Shown here piece after piece: positions 7,851-14,639 of a stretch of 23,142 nt of DNA (positions are counted from its first letter, which is position 1; each line of letters opens with the position of its first letter). The translations under genes and the position numbers were made by a program. The notes beneath the pieces are model-generated. The model saw only the letters and a list, made by a program, of their open reading frames with translations, was not told the DNA's origin and searched no databases. Source of the stretch: UBA10649 sp044233495 (GTDB taxonomy: Bacteria; Actinomycetota; Actinomycetes; S36-B12). The stretch covers positions 1 through 23,142 of the forward strand of contig JBIIJX010000016.1 of NCBI GenBank assembly GCA_044233495.1, read 5' to 3'.

Positions 7851-8450
7851 ATGAAGATCATGCGTCGCACGACGCTCGTCGCCGTGGCAGCCGCAGCGGC
7901 GCTGACACTGGCTGCCTGCAGCAGTTCCACGGACGACTCAGCCAGCAGCGAGTCCTCGGCGGCCGCCAGCGAGGAAGCCGCGGCGGGGTCAGAGATGACG
8001 GAGCCGGCGGCAGGCGCAGGGACCATCGTGGACATCGCCGCCTCGACGGATGGCTTCAGCACCGTGGTCGCCGCAGTTCAGGCAGCCGGTCTGACCGACA
8101 CCCTGAACGGAGCCGGACCCTTCACCGTCTTCGCCCCGACCGACGAGGCCTTCGCGGCTCTGCCGCCCGGACTTGTCGACGCACTCCTGCTGCCCGAGAA
8201 CAAGGACGCCCTGGTCAAGATCCTGACCTACCACGTCGTTCCCGGTGCGGTCATGGCTGCAGACGTGACGGATGGTGAAGTCGCAACGGTGGAGGGACAG
8301 AACGTGACCCTCTCGACGGCCGACGGAGTCACCGTGAATGGAGCCAAGGTCATCCAGGCGGACATCGTTGCCGACAACGGCGTGATCCACGTGATCGATG
8401 CCGTGATCGTGCCGCCGGACGTCGATCCGGCAGCCCTGCTCGCCCAGTAG
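7851..8450 (+). CDS. FAS1 (fasciclin) domain lipoprotein
   Basis: This 199-residue exported protein has a lipoprotein signal ending LTLAAC (Cys23), a Ser/Ala/Glu-rich linker (24-57) and one FAS1 adhesion domain (58-189). The domain shows the H1 motif FTVFAPTDEAF (91-101), the YH motif YHVVPG (127-132) and the H2 motif VIHVIDAVIVPP (178-189). It is anchored outside the membrane and probably mediates adhesion or cell-surface interactions. The family includes mycobacterial MPT70/MPT83. The frame is open further upstream to 7704, but the ATG at 7851 is chosen because AAGGAG lies 5 nt before it and the signal peptide starts there. A long leader (up to about 280 nt to the divergent gene) and a strong downstream hairpin suggest a monocistronic, well-expressed gene. 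Confidence 0.95.
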   Translation: MKIMRRTTLVAVAAAAALTLAACSSSTDDSASSESSAAASEEAAAGSEMTEPAAGAGTIVDIAASTDGFSTVVAAVQAAGLTDTLNGAGPFTVFAPTDEAFAALPPGLVDALLLPENKDALVKILTYHVVPGAVMAADVTDGEVATVEGQNVTLSTADGVTVNGAKVIQADIVADNGVIHVIDAVIVPPDVDPAALLAQ

Positions 8451-8456
8451 GCCGTC

Positions 8457-8498
8457 CATCAGCCCGCGACCGGACATCGTTCCTGTCGCGGGCTGATG
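8457..8498 (+). terminator. Hairpin terminator after FAS1 gene
   Basis: CATCAGCCCGCGAC (8457-8470) and GTCGCGGGCTGATG (8485-8498) form a perfect 14-bp stem beginning 6 nt after the stop codon. Three more pairs are possible inside (GGA/TCC) after one mismatch. No T-tract follows, as is common for actinobacterial terminators. Confidence 0.82.
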
Positions 8499-8513
8499 CA
8501 TGCCGCGGGGCGA

Positions 8514-8519
8514 TAGCGT
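8514..8519 (+). promoter_or_regulatory. Candidate -10 box for leaderless VOC gene
   Basis: TAGCGT lies 6 nt upstream of the ATG at 8526, directly after the terminator hairpin of the previous gene. The identical hexamer and spacing occur before the lipoprotein gene at 18826. Confidence 0.65.
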
Positions 8520-8525
8520 CCGGGC

Positions 8526-8990
8526 ATGGCCATCACGGGACTCACCACCTTCCTCTGGTTCGATACGCAGGCTCTCGCTGCGGCAACCTTCTACGCCGGC
8601 CTCTTCCCGGACTCGCGTGTCGGGGCGATCTCGCACTATCCGGCAGACCATCCGCACCGGCCGGCATCGGACGTGCTCTCTGTTGAGTTCACCCTCTTCG
8701 GTCGGCCCTTCGCAGCCATCAACGGCGGCCCGCAGTTTCCCCATTCGGAGGCGGTCTCGTTCATGGTGCACTGCGACACCCAGGACGAGCTGGACTCGAT
8801 CTGGGATGCGCTCACCGCTGATGGAGGAGTGGAGAGTCAGTGCGGGTGGTGTCGTGATCGGTTCGGCGTCTCATGGCAGGTGGTGCCGCGAAACATCCAG
8901 GAACTGCTGGCTGCCGGTGCGTGGCCGGCGCTCATGCCGATGTCACGAATCGACATCCAGGCACTGCGTGATGCCGCAGGGGTCAGCTAG
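8526..8990 (+). CDS. VOC-superfamily protein of the PhnB / 3-demethylubiquinone methyltransferase-like group
   Basis: This 154-residue cytosolic protein has the paired beta-alpha-beta-beta-beta fold typical of the vicinal oxygen chelate superfamily. Marker segments are LWFDTQALAAATFYAGLFPDSRV near the N-terminus, VLSVEFTLFGRPFAAINGGPQF in the middle, and SQCGWCRDRFGVSWQVVPRNIQELL towards the end. These are characteristic of the COG3865/PhnB-like subgroup, which is often misannotated as 3-demethylubiquinone-9 methyltransferase. The real substrate is unknown and no methyltransferase motif is present. The gene is leaderless and stands alone. Its TAG stop shares the four bases CTAG with the stop of the convergent uridine phosphorylase. 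Confidence 0.92.
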   Translation: MAITGLTTFLWFDTQALAAATFYAGLFPDSRVGAISHYPADHPHRPASDVLSVEFTLFGRPFAAINGGPQFPHSEAVSFMVHCDTQDELDSIWDALTADGGVESQCGWCRDRFGVSWQVVPRNIQELLAAGAWPALMPMSRIDIQALRDAAGVS

Positions 8991-9877
8991 ATGATCGTTC
9001 GGAGGTAGCCGAACAGCACGTCTCCCGACCGCTCGCTGTACTCGTGCAGCTCCGCGGCGGTCGAGTGGACCTGATCACCCTCGAGCCGGTTCACCACCGT
9101 GGTGCACACCATGGCGAAGCGGCGAAAGCCCCAGTAGTTCATGTAGCCGGCCAGCATCGCGCCCTCCATCTCGATGTTGCGCACTCCGTGCTCATCGATC
9201 CACCGGAGCCACTCCATCTTCCGCCCTGCGTCTGCGATCCGGATCGCCCCATCGAGTCGGAACTGCTCGATGAAGAACTCATTGGTCGCCACTGTCTTGC
9301 CTGCCGTGATGGGAATCCCCGACTGAGCATTGGCGGTGATGATGTCGTCGACGACGTCGCGAGGGAACGCGCTGTCGAACCACAGCTCGCCGTCCCCGCC
9401 GTCGAGAAGTCGGTAGGGCTTGAGGTCGCCCATGAGTCCCTCGGTCGAGACGACGATGGTCCCGGCTGGAAGCCCCACTCCGCCGCTCGTTCCGACTCGG
9501 GCCCAGAAGACTTCGTCGAGTGCGGTGAGGTCACCACGCTTCAGGAAGTACACGAGCCGCATGAGCTCCTGCACTGCGATGGACGCGCTCGGCATGCCCA
9601 TCCCGTGCGAGATGAACAGCACCCCAGCCGTGTACCGCGTCGTGAAGCGCTCCTCCTTGGGGAAGGCAATGACCTCAGAGTCGCCATGCTCGGCGCTCCA
9701 GCGCTGGGCGAACTCCTCCATGCGAGCGCCCGTGCCTCCCATGATGACGGCGCGGAGGTCGCGCATGCGTTCCAGCAGGGGATCGTCACTGGTGACGCCG
9801 AGGTGGTAGTAGGCATCGACGTGCTCACCGGCGAGCACGGCATCGAGGAACTCGTGGTTGATGTGCTCGTCATGCAT
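8987..9877 (-). CDS. Uridine phosphorylase, animal UPP-like nucleoside phosphorylase
   Basis: This 296-residue cytosolic enzyme of the PNP/UDP phosphorylase family cleaves uridine with phosphate to uracil and ribose-1-phosphate for pyrimidine salvage. Key segments are GGTGARM (47-53, phosphate-binding region), SHGMGMPSASI (90-100), ARVGTSGGVGLPAGT (126-140), NIEMEG (234-239, ribose and base contacts) and NRLEGDQ (263-269). From memory, the last three resemble vertebrate UPP1/UPP2 more than Escherichia coli Udp. The ATG has AGGAG 5 nt upstream. The gene follows the secreted barrel protein by 28 nt on the same strand, so the two may be cotranscribed. The NCS1 transporter elsewhere in the window could supply a nucleobase, but they are not linked. 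Confidence 0.92.
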   Translation of the reverse strand: MHDEHINHEFLDAVLAGEHVDAYYHLGVTSDDPLLERMRDLRAVIMGGTGARMEEFAQRWSAEHGDSEVIAFPKEERFTTRYTAGVLFISHGMGMPSASIAVQELMRLVYFLKRGDLTALDEVFWARVGTSGGVGLPAGTIVVSTEGLMGDLKPYRLLDGGDGELWFDSAFPRDVVDDIITANAQSGIPITAGKTVATNEFFIEQFRLDGAIRIADAGRKMEWLRWIDEHGVRNIEMEGAMLAGYMNYWGFRRFAMVCTTVVNRLEGDQVHSTAAELHEYSERSGDVLFGYLRTII

Positions 9878-9905
9878 GAGCGCTCCTGGGGTCCCCGGAG
9901 GTCCC

Positions 9906-10400
9906 TCAGTTCAGCGTGATCCGGAAGACGTGCGTCCAGCCATCGGCACCGAGGTTGGTGGAGACGACCTGGCCGCTGGCCCCGTCGTAGGTGCCGGACC
10001 CGCCGAGCACCGGTCGCACAGTCCGCTGGCCCGGTGCGAGGGTTGCGCCGGTGGGCGGATACAGCGAGATCCCACCCACGACCATCTGGTTGGCCTCGCT
10101 GCCGAACACGAAGACGAGGTTCGAGGCGCGCACCTCCAGTCCGTCAGGCATCCCGCCCACGAGGGTGGTCAGCGTCCCGGTGATGTACTGGCCGTCGGCT
10201 GCCTTCCCGTCGACGGCGATGGGGCCGAAGAAGGTCCGCACAGTGGCGGCGGGAGTGACGAGCACGGCCACCGGTGCGATGGCCTGGTGGTAGACGCGGA
10301 CGGTGATGGGCTTGGACTCCGGGGCCGCCTGGGCGGGGGAGCCGACGAGGAGCACGAGAGCAGCGGCGAGTGGGGCGACGAGAACGCGGACGAGGATCAT
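9906..10400 (-). CDS. Secreted beta-barrel protein, dirigent/allene-oxide-cyclase-like
   Basis: This 164-residue exported protein has a signal peptide (hydrophobic residues 2-20, cleavage probably after AQA at about 25). The mature part is almost all beta. Its C-terminus GGSGTYDGASGQVVSTNLGADGW... resembles the GGTGxYxGAxG turn of dirigent and allene oxide cyclase barrel proteins that occur in actinobacteria. The fold call is by motif only and the role is unknown. The frame is open upstream to 10688, but this would overlap the divergent zincin. The ATG at 10400 is favoured because the signal peptide starts there and TACTGT lies 6 nt before it (leaderless). There are no cysteines in the mature protein. 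Confidence 0.78.
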   Translation of the reverse strand: MILVRVLVAPLAAALVLLVGSPAQAAPESKPITVRVYHQAIAPVAVLVTPAATVRTFFGPIAVDGKAADGQYITGTLTTLVGGMPDGLEVRASNLVFVFGSEANQMVVGGISLYPPTGATLAPGQRTVRPVLGGSGTYDGASGQVVSTNLGADGWTHVFRITLN

Positions 10401-10406
10401 GTGGGC

Positions 10407-10412
10407 ACAGTA
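10407..10412 (-). promoter_or_regulatory. Candidate -10 box for leaderless secreted-barrel gene
   Basis: TACTGT on the minus strand, 6 nt before the ATG at 10400. It shares the 73-nt divergent region with the zincin promoter. Confidence 0.55.
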
Positions 10413-10462
10413 CTGGCCGTCGCCTGGCGGCAGGCTGTTCCGCGGTCGTAGGCACTGCGATT

Positions 10463-10468
10463 CATAAT
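10463..10468 (+). promoter_or_regulatory. Candidate -10 box for leaderless zincin gene
   Basis: CATAAT, a close match to TATAAT, lies 5 nt before the ATG at 10474. No ribosome site is present. Confidence 0.6.
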
Positions 10469-10473
10469 GAGCC

Positions 10474-10824
10474 ATGGTCGACGTCGGTCCCGAGGAGTTC
10501 GAGGAGCTCGTCGCCGAGGCCCTCGATACCCTGCCTCCCGAACTGGCTCGACTCATCGACAACGTGGTCGTGGTGGTCGAGGACGATGCCCCGGAGGACG
10601 ACCCCGACCTTCTGGGCTTGTACTCCGGTATCCCGCTGACCGAGCGCGGCACCTGGTACGCGGGGGTGCTGCCGGATCGCATCACCATCTACCGGCTGCC
10701 CACGCTGGCCATGTGCGAGACGGTCGAGGAAGTCGTCGAGGAGGTGGAGATCACCGTGGTGCACGAGATCGCCCATCACTTCGGCATCGACGATGACCGG
10801 CTGCACGAGCTCGGCTACGACTGA
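10474..10824 (+). CDS. Small zincin-like metallopeptidase family protein (PF06262 type)
   Basis: This 116-residue cytosolic protein carries the zinc-binding motif HEIAHHFGIDD (residues 97-107). The motif reads HExxHxxGxxD, so two His and probably Asp107 bind zinc, with Glu98 as catalytic base. The N-terminal helix (EEFEELVAEALDTLPPEL) and the acidic stretch VVVVVEDDAPEDDPDLLGLY are hallmarks of a small family common in actinobacteria, often with neighbours in unrelated pathways. Whether it is a protease or a structural zinc protein is not established. It begins from a leaderless-type promoter and is divergent from the secreted barrel gene. It is followed after 40 nt by a candidate small gene. 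Confidence 0.93.
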   Translation: MVDVGPEEFEELVAEALDTLPPELARLIDNVVVVVEDDAPEDDPDLLGLYSGIPLTERGTWYAGVLPDRITIYRLPTLAMCETVEEVVEEVEITVVHEIAHHFGIDDDRLHELGYD

Positions 10825-10852
10825 TGTCCCGCACGGTGACCGGGTGGTGCGG

Positions 10853-10858
10853 CAGGAT
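10853..10858 (+). promoter_or_regulatory. Candidate -10 box before the 35-residue small gene
   Basis: CAGGAT lies exactly 6 nt before the ATG at 10865, the same spacing as at annotated leaderless starts in this window. First position C and central bases are weak, so the match is suggestive only. Confidence 0.4.
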
Positions 10859-10864
10859 CACCGC

Positions 10865-10972
10865 ATGGTGACTCTTCTGTCGCGCCGGCCCTTCCGTGCT
10901 GCATCGGCTGGCACGGTGTCGACCTTCGCCACCGGAATGATGAACCCCGGCGGCGTGGCGTTCCGCGCATGA
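10865..10972 (+). CDS. Candidate small protein of 35 residues upstream of LodB-like flavoprotein
   Basis: No family is recognised for this 35-codon frame (ATG to TGA). It begins MVTLLSRRPFRAASAG and ends NPGGVAFRA. It has G/C at most third positions, like the neighbouring genes. A -10-like CAGGAT stands 6 nt before the ATG, the leaderless spacing used elsewhere in the window. SRRPF resembles the twin-arginine export box S/T-R-R-x-F, but the following stretch is only weakly hydrophobic. There is no Cys or Trp. It ends 13 nt before the flavoprotein start. It could be a peptide substrate or partner of that enzyme, a regulatory upstream frame, or a chance frame in high-GC DNA. Confidence 0.4.
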   Translation: MVTLLSRRPFRAASAGTVSTFATGMMNPGGVAFRA

Positions 10973-10978
10973 CATTCT
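10973..10978 (+). promoter_or_regulatory. Candidate -10 box for flavoprotein gene
   Basis: CATTCT lies 7 nt before the ATG at 10986 and starts at the base after the stop of the small upstream frame. No Shine-Dalgarno sequence is seen. Confidence 0.4.
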
Positions 10979-10985
10979 TTCGCGC

Positions 10986-12110
10986 ATGACCTCGCGCATG
11001 GACGTCCTTGTGGTGGGCGCGGGCCCAGCCGGCACCGCCTGCGCCCGTCAACTGGCCCTGCTCGGGGGTGAGGTCGTGCTGGTGCACGATCCGACCCACG
11101 CGTCGTCGTCGATCGAGACCCTGCAGCCCGGCTCCACGGGCGTCGTCACCTCCGTCCTCGGCCCCGTGCTGGAGGCTCCGCATAGGCCGGTGGCGGGTGT
11201 CCGCTCCTGCTGGGGTGAGGCTGCGCTCCACGAGACCGACTACCTCCTCGATCCCTCGGATGACTCGTGGGCAGTGGATCGTGCGGTATTCGATGCGAGT
11301 GCCCGCCAGCAGGCCGAGCTCGCGGGCGTGCGGATCATGGACGGACGCCTTGCCGGCATCGACCGTGACGACCACGGCTGGCGTGTGGACATAGGTGACG
11401 GCCCTCCACTCGAGTGCGGGTTCGTTGTCGACGCGACCGGTAGGGCTGCGGCGGTCGCCCGGCGGCTGAACGGGCAGGTGCTCCGCCGCGACTCCCTGGT
11501 GGCGATGGTCGCCGAGTGCATCCGCGGTGAGGATGCCCGTGACGGCACCCTCATCGAGGCAGTGGAGAACGGCTGGTGGTACGCCACCACCCTTGGTGAC
11601 CGCGTGAGCGTGGGGTGGGTCACCGAAGCCGAGCTCCTGCCGACGACGCCGGTGCGTGCGGACGTGTGGTGTTCGGAGCTTGCCGCTACCCGCTACCTGC
11701 GCCATGCGGTCGGAGTCGATGGCGCGACCCTGCAGGTGAGCACCCGCCGGGCTGACTCCTCGCTGCTCGACCAGTCCGACGCGGAAGGCTGGCTGGCCGT
11801 CGGGGATGCTGCTGCGGCCTGGGATCCGCTGTCGTCGCAGGGTCTCATCGCCGGGATCCTCATGGGCGGCCGCGCGGCTCATGCGATCGCGGCAGGTGCT
11901 GAGGGAGTGGAGGAGTGGTGCGAGGACCTCCGCATGCTCGCGGAGGACACCTGGGCCCTGCAGTCCGAGTACTACCGCCTCGAGCCTCGCTGGTCCTATG
12001 CACCGTTCTGGTCAGCGCGACAGGTTGCGGACGAGGTGGACGTCCTCGAAGACGACCACGAGCAGAACTGGCCGCCGTCAGACCATGGAGTCGACGAGCT
12101 CCTGCAGTGA
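10986..12110 (+). CDS. FAD-dependent oxidoreductase, LodB/tryptophan-halogenase-like
   Basis: This 374-residue flavoprotein has the dinucleotide-binding GAGPAG (11-16), the middle motif DATGR (149-153) and the second FAD motif GDAAAAWDPLSSQG (273-286). The layout WGE, then SWAVDRAVFD (94-103), then GWWYATTLGDRVSVGW (196-211) is that of LodB/QhpG-like and halogenase-like monooxygenases. The halogenase WxWxIP motif is missing, so halogenation is unlikely. LodB-like proteins hydroxylate a Trp in a partner enzyme to build the CTQ cofactor, but no LodA-like partner is encoded here. The last 33 bp overlap the end of the convergent GH130 gene. Specific substrate is unknown. Confidence 0.82.
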   Translation: MTSRMDVLVVGAGPAGTACARQLALLGGEVVLVHDPTHASSSIETLQPGSTGVVTSVLGPVLEAPHRPVAGVRSCWGEAALHETDYLLDPSDDSWAVDRAVFDASARQQAELAGVRIMDGRLAGIDRDDHGWRVDIGDGPPLECGFVVDATGRAAAVARRLNGQVLRRDSLVAMVAECIRGEDARDGTLIEAVENGWWYATTLGDRVSVGWVTEAELLPTTPVRADVWCSELAATRYLRHAVGVDGATLQVSTRRADSSLLDQSDAEGWLAVGDAAAAWDPLSSQGLIAGILMGGRAAHAIAAGAEGVEEWCEDLRMLAEDTWALQSEYYRLEPRWSYAPFWSARQVADEVDVLEDDHEQNWPPSDHGVDELLQ

Positions 12111-13535
12111 CACCGTCGCCACGCCGATGCGCTGGTCGGCGATTCCGTAGGGAATCACTAGCTGGTCTCCGTGCGCCATGGCTCCGCACGAGTAGACGAC
12201 ATTGGGCACGTAGCCTTCCCGCTGTGCAGCCTCGGGCGTGATGATCGGCTCGATGGTCCGACCGATCATGGAGGTGGGGCGGTCGAGATCGAGCAGGATC
12301 GCACCGATGCTGTAGGTGCGCATCGGTCCGACGCCGTGGGTGAGAACCAGCCACCCGTCGGGTGTCTCGATCGGAGACCCGCAGTTCCCGAGTTGTGTCG
12401 CCTCCCACGCCTCGTGCGGCACCTGCACCTGCTCAGTGGCCTCCCAATGGCGGATGTCGTCGGAGATGGCGATTCCGTTCGTCTCGCGATCCGAGCGGGT
12501 GAGCGCGACGTACTCGCCGCGGATCTGCCGCGGGAACAGCGCCATGCCCTTGCCTAGAGCCGCAGACCCGGCCATTGGTCCGCTGGTGAAGCGGCAGAAG
12601 TCGGGTGTCTCCAGAAGCTGCAGTGAGATGACATTCCGGTCGAAGGCGGTGTAGGTCGCGTAGTACGTGTCTAGCCCGTCATCACCGCGGAACAGCACGA
12701 ACCGGGCGTCCTCCATCCCGTGGTACTCCGGCGGAGCGTGCGGCCACAGCACGCGCTCGGAGACCTCCGTCTCGTACGGAAACTGCACGCAGTACGCCCA
12801 CTGCGACAGGTCATTGGCATGCGTCATGAGGTCCGTGCTCGGGCGTGGGGATCCGCCCCGGAGTGCGACCAGAGCTGAGCCGAGGTCGGCGTCGTCGAAC
12901 ATGGGAGGCAGCAGGGACAGCAACTGGGCCAGTTCGTCGAGGTCGTGCCCGAGATTGTCCAGTCGCGCATGGAACACGCGGCGACTGTGCACACCGGGCT
13001 CACCACCGGCGAACGTGACGAAGCGGGAGGGTGGGTCTATCGCCACTGTGCCATCGGCGAGCACGGCACCGGTGCGAAAGCCGATGGCCGACCGGTGGCC
13101 CTCACCGATGCAGCGCACGCTGAGCACGAAGGGCTGCGATCCGTCGGTCGTCGGGATGAGCCTCGGCACCATCGAGGGGTTGGCCAGGGCCGCGCCCTCG
13201 ATTGCGTACTCGTGGGTGAAGTAGGCGCCGATGAGGAGCTTGCGAGCAGCGGTGATTGGGTGCGAGCCGTTCATGAGCGGCAGCACCCGCTCGGACTGGG
13301 CGTGCCAGACTGCCTCGATGTCACGGTGGCGCCCGGCGAAACGGTTGGTGACCTCGGCGAGAGTGGTCGAAACCTCAGACTCGTCCAGTCGCAGGATGCG
13401 CTCGATCACGGCTCCGGCCCGGGACCCTGTCGGTCCCACATCCTCCAGGCCGGGGACGAACGGCTTGGCCAGCACCCTGGTCGGGTCCGGATCGAGGCGA
13501 ATGTCGGTGATCGTGACATCGCACCGCGTCTTCAT
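12078..13535 (-). CDS. Glycoside hydrolase family 130 protein (mannoside phosphorylase/mannosidase type)
   Basis: This 485-residue protein has a five-bladed beta-propeller of the GH130 type. GH130 enzymes phosphorolyse or hydrolyse beta-mannosides and can run in the synthetic direction. Visible marks are GHRSAIGFRTG (146-156), YHGMEDARFVLF (271-282), YYATYTAFD (291-299, with Asp299 at the place of the family acid), NCGSPIETPDGWLVLTHGVGP (384-404) and GYVPNVVYSCG (441-451). An N-terminal extension of about 110 residues precedes the propeller, as in the longer GH130 subgroup. The frame is open upstream, but ATG 13535 is chosen because it overlaps the previous stop as ATGA. It is the last gene of the hsp20-led operon. 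Phosphorylase versus hydrolase cannot be decided by eye. Confidence 0.88.
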   Translation of the reverse strand: MKTRCDVTITDIRLDPDPTRVLAKPFVPGLEDVGPTGSRAGAVIERILRLDESEVSTTLAEVTNRFAGRHRDIEAVWHAQSERVLPLMNGSHPITAARKLLIGAYFTHEYAIEGAALANPSMVPRLIPTTDGSQPFVLSVRCIGEGHRSAIGFRTGAVLADGTVAIDPPSRFVTFAGGEPGVHSRRVFHARLDNLGHDLDELAQLLSLLPPMFDDADLGSALVALRGGSPRPSTDLMTHANDLSQWAYCVQFPYETEVSERVLWPHAPPEYHGMEDARFVLFRGDDGLDTYYATYTAFDRNVISLQLLETPDFCRFTSGPMAGSAALGKGMALFPRQIRGEYVALTRSDRETNGIAISDDIRHWEATEQVQVPHEAWEATQLGNCGSPIETPDGWLVLTHGVGPMRTYSIGAILLDLDRPTSMIGRTIEPIITPEAAQREGYVPNVVYSCGAMAHGDQLVIPYGIADQRIGVATVSLQELVDSMV

Positions 13536-14635
13536 CGGTTCAGCGCCCCGGCATGCAGTGCAGCTGCCGGCGCACATGTCAATGAGTCGACGAGTGCATG
13601 GTGCGCCGAGCCGTGCATCGACACTGATGGCGAGTAGGGCAGCAACATGCGTGCACGCTGCATTGTGGAGACCAGCGCAAGGGTCGACTCGGCTCCCTGG
13701 TTGAGGTTGCAGCCACCAGGCTCGAGTCCGTCGTAGCCCCCGCCCGTGAGCGGATCGAACATGACGGTGTCGCTGTCGTTCGCGCCGAGGAACCACTGTC
13801 CGCACAGGGCCACGGCGTCGCGCCAGTCGGGATTCCCGGTGACGGTCCACGCGCGCCAGCAGGCGTCGGCCAGTGCTGCGACCTCGATCGGCTGCTGGTC
13901 GAACTGCACCCGGCGGTCGTGAGGTTCCCTGCCGTGCTGTCCGACCACCGACAGATGCCCGTCACGCACCTGCAGGTCGAGCAGCCACTCCAGCATCTCC
14001 AGACCGCGCGCCGTCACCTCGGGGGCGCTGAGAGCCACGCCGGCCGCGATGAGAGCCTCCGGGATGGCTCCGTTGGCGTACGCCAAGCGGTCCTCCGGCC
14101 AGGGATGCCTGGTGCCTGCTGCGGGCAGCAGGTCGACCACGGCATCCACGAGCAATCCGGTGGCGATCGCATGCCCGGGCTTTGCGATGAGCAGGTCGGC
14201 CGCACCGAGAGCCGCGAAGGCCATCGACCGCAGCCATGGAGACCGCTGGCGTGCGCTCCTCTCGAATCCCCATTGCGCCATGGCCCGCACTCCCAGGTTG
14301 GGATGCGCGGCCGCGGCGACACCGAGACCCCACAGGGCCCGACCCCAGTGATCGGCGACGCTCGGGGCGTCGACCCACCGCCAGTAGCCGTCGTGCAGCA
14401 ACCGGTTGTGCACTAGGCCGGAGTCGGCCTGGGCCCTCAGCACGAAATCCAGTGAGATCCGCCCGATCCGGTGGGCTACTCCCTCGTCGGGTTCGCGGGT
14501 CATGACGACGAGCAGGCGCGCATTGTCGTCGGTGCAGCACCCGTGGTGGGCGAGAGGGTGCGCGAGCGTCGCATGCTCGAGCATCCCGATGTCGATGGTC
14601 AGCAGGTTCAGATGGCCGAGCTGGTAGCTCCACAT
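13532..14635 (-). CDS. (alpha/alpha)6-barrel glycosidase-like protein of GT4/GH130 gene clusters
   Basis: This 367-residue, mostly helical protein begins MWSYQLGHLNLLTIDIGMLEH, followed by CCTDDNARLL (33-42). The repeated helix pairs with GRALWGLG, RLAYANGAIPEAL and FDQQPIEVAALADACW are typical of (alpha/alpha)6 toroids. Near the end, GGYDGLEPGGCNLNQGAEST carries acidic residues suited to sugar binding or catalysis. I recall proteins with TDDNAR and NQGAEST blocks next to GT4 and GH130 genes in other bacteria, sometimes as a C-terminal part of glycosyltransferases, without a proven reaction. There is no signal peptide, so it is cytosolic. It starts 4 nt after the glycosyltransferase stop and overlaps the GH130 start by 4 bp. 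Confidence 0.78.
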   Translation of the reverse strand: MWSYQLGHLNLLTIDIGMLEHATLAHPLAHHGCCTDDNARLLVVMTREPDEGVAHRIGRISLDFVLRAQADSGLVHNRLLHDGYWRWVDAPSVADHWGRALWGLGVAAAAHPNLGVRAMAQWGFERSARQRSPWLRSMAFAALGAADLLIAKPGHAIATGLLVDAVVDLLPAAGTRHPWPEDRLAYANGAIPEALIAAGVALSAPEVTARGLEMLEWLLDLQVRDGHLSVVGQHGREPHDRRVQFDQQPIEVAALADACWRAWTVTGNPDWRDAVALCGQWFLGANDSDTVMFDPLTGGGYDGLEPGGCNLNQGAESTLALVSTMQRARMLLPYSPSVSMHGSAHHALVDSLTCAPAAALHAGALNR

Positions 14636-14639
14636 GTCG

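Noticed and set aside
10815..11882. Minus-strand 355-codon frame opposite the flavoprotein
   Set aside because: The plus-strand FAD motifs are unambiguous and the antisense translation has no recognisable domain.
12083..12107. Cloning-vector polylinker contamination
   Set aside because: The restriction-site-like hexamers are in frame within two intact genes on both strands with normal flanks, so vector origin is not supported.
13536..13850. N-terminal extension of the GH130 gene up to 13850
   Set aside because: It would overlap the barrel gene by over 300 bp and translates to Arg-rich sequence; the ATGA overlap at 13532-13535 gives the real start.
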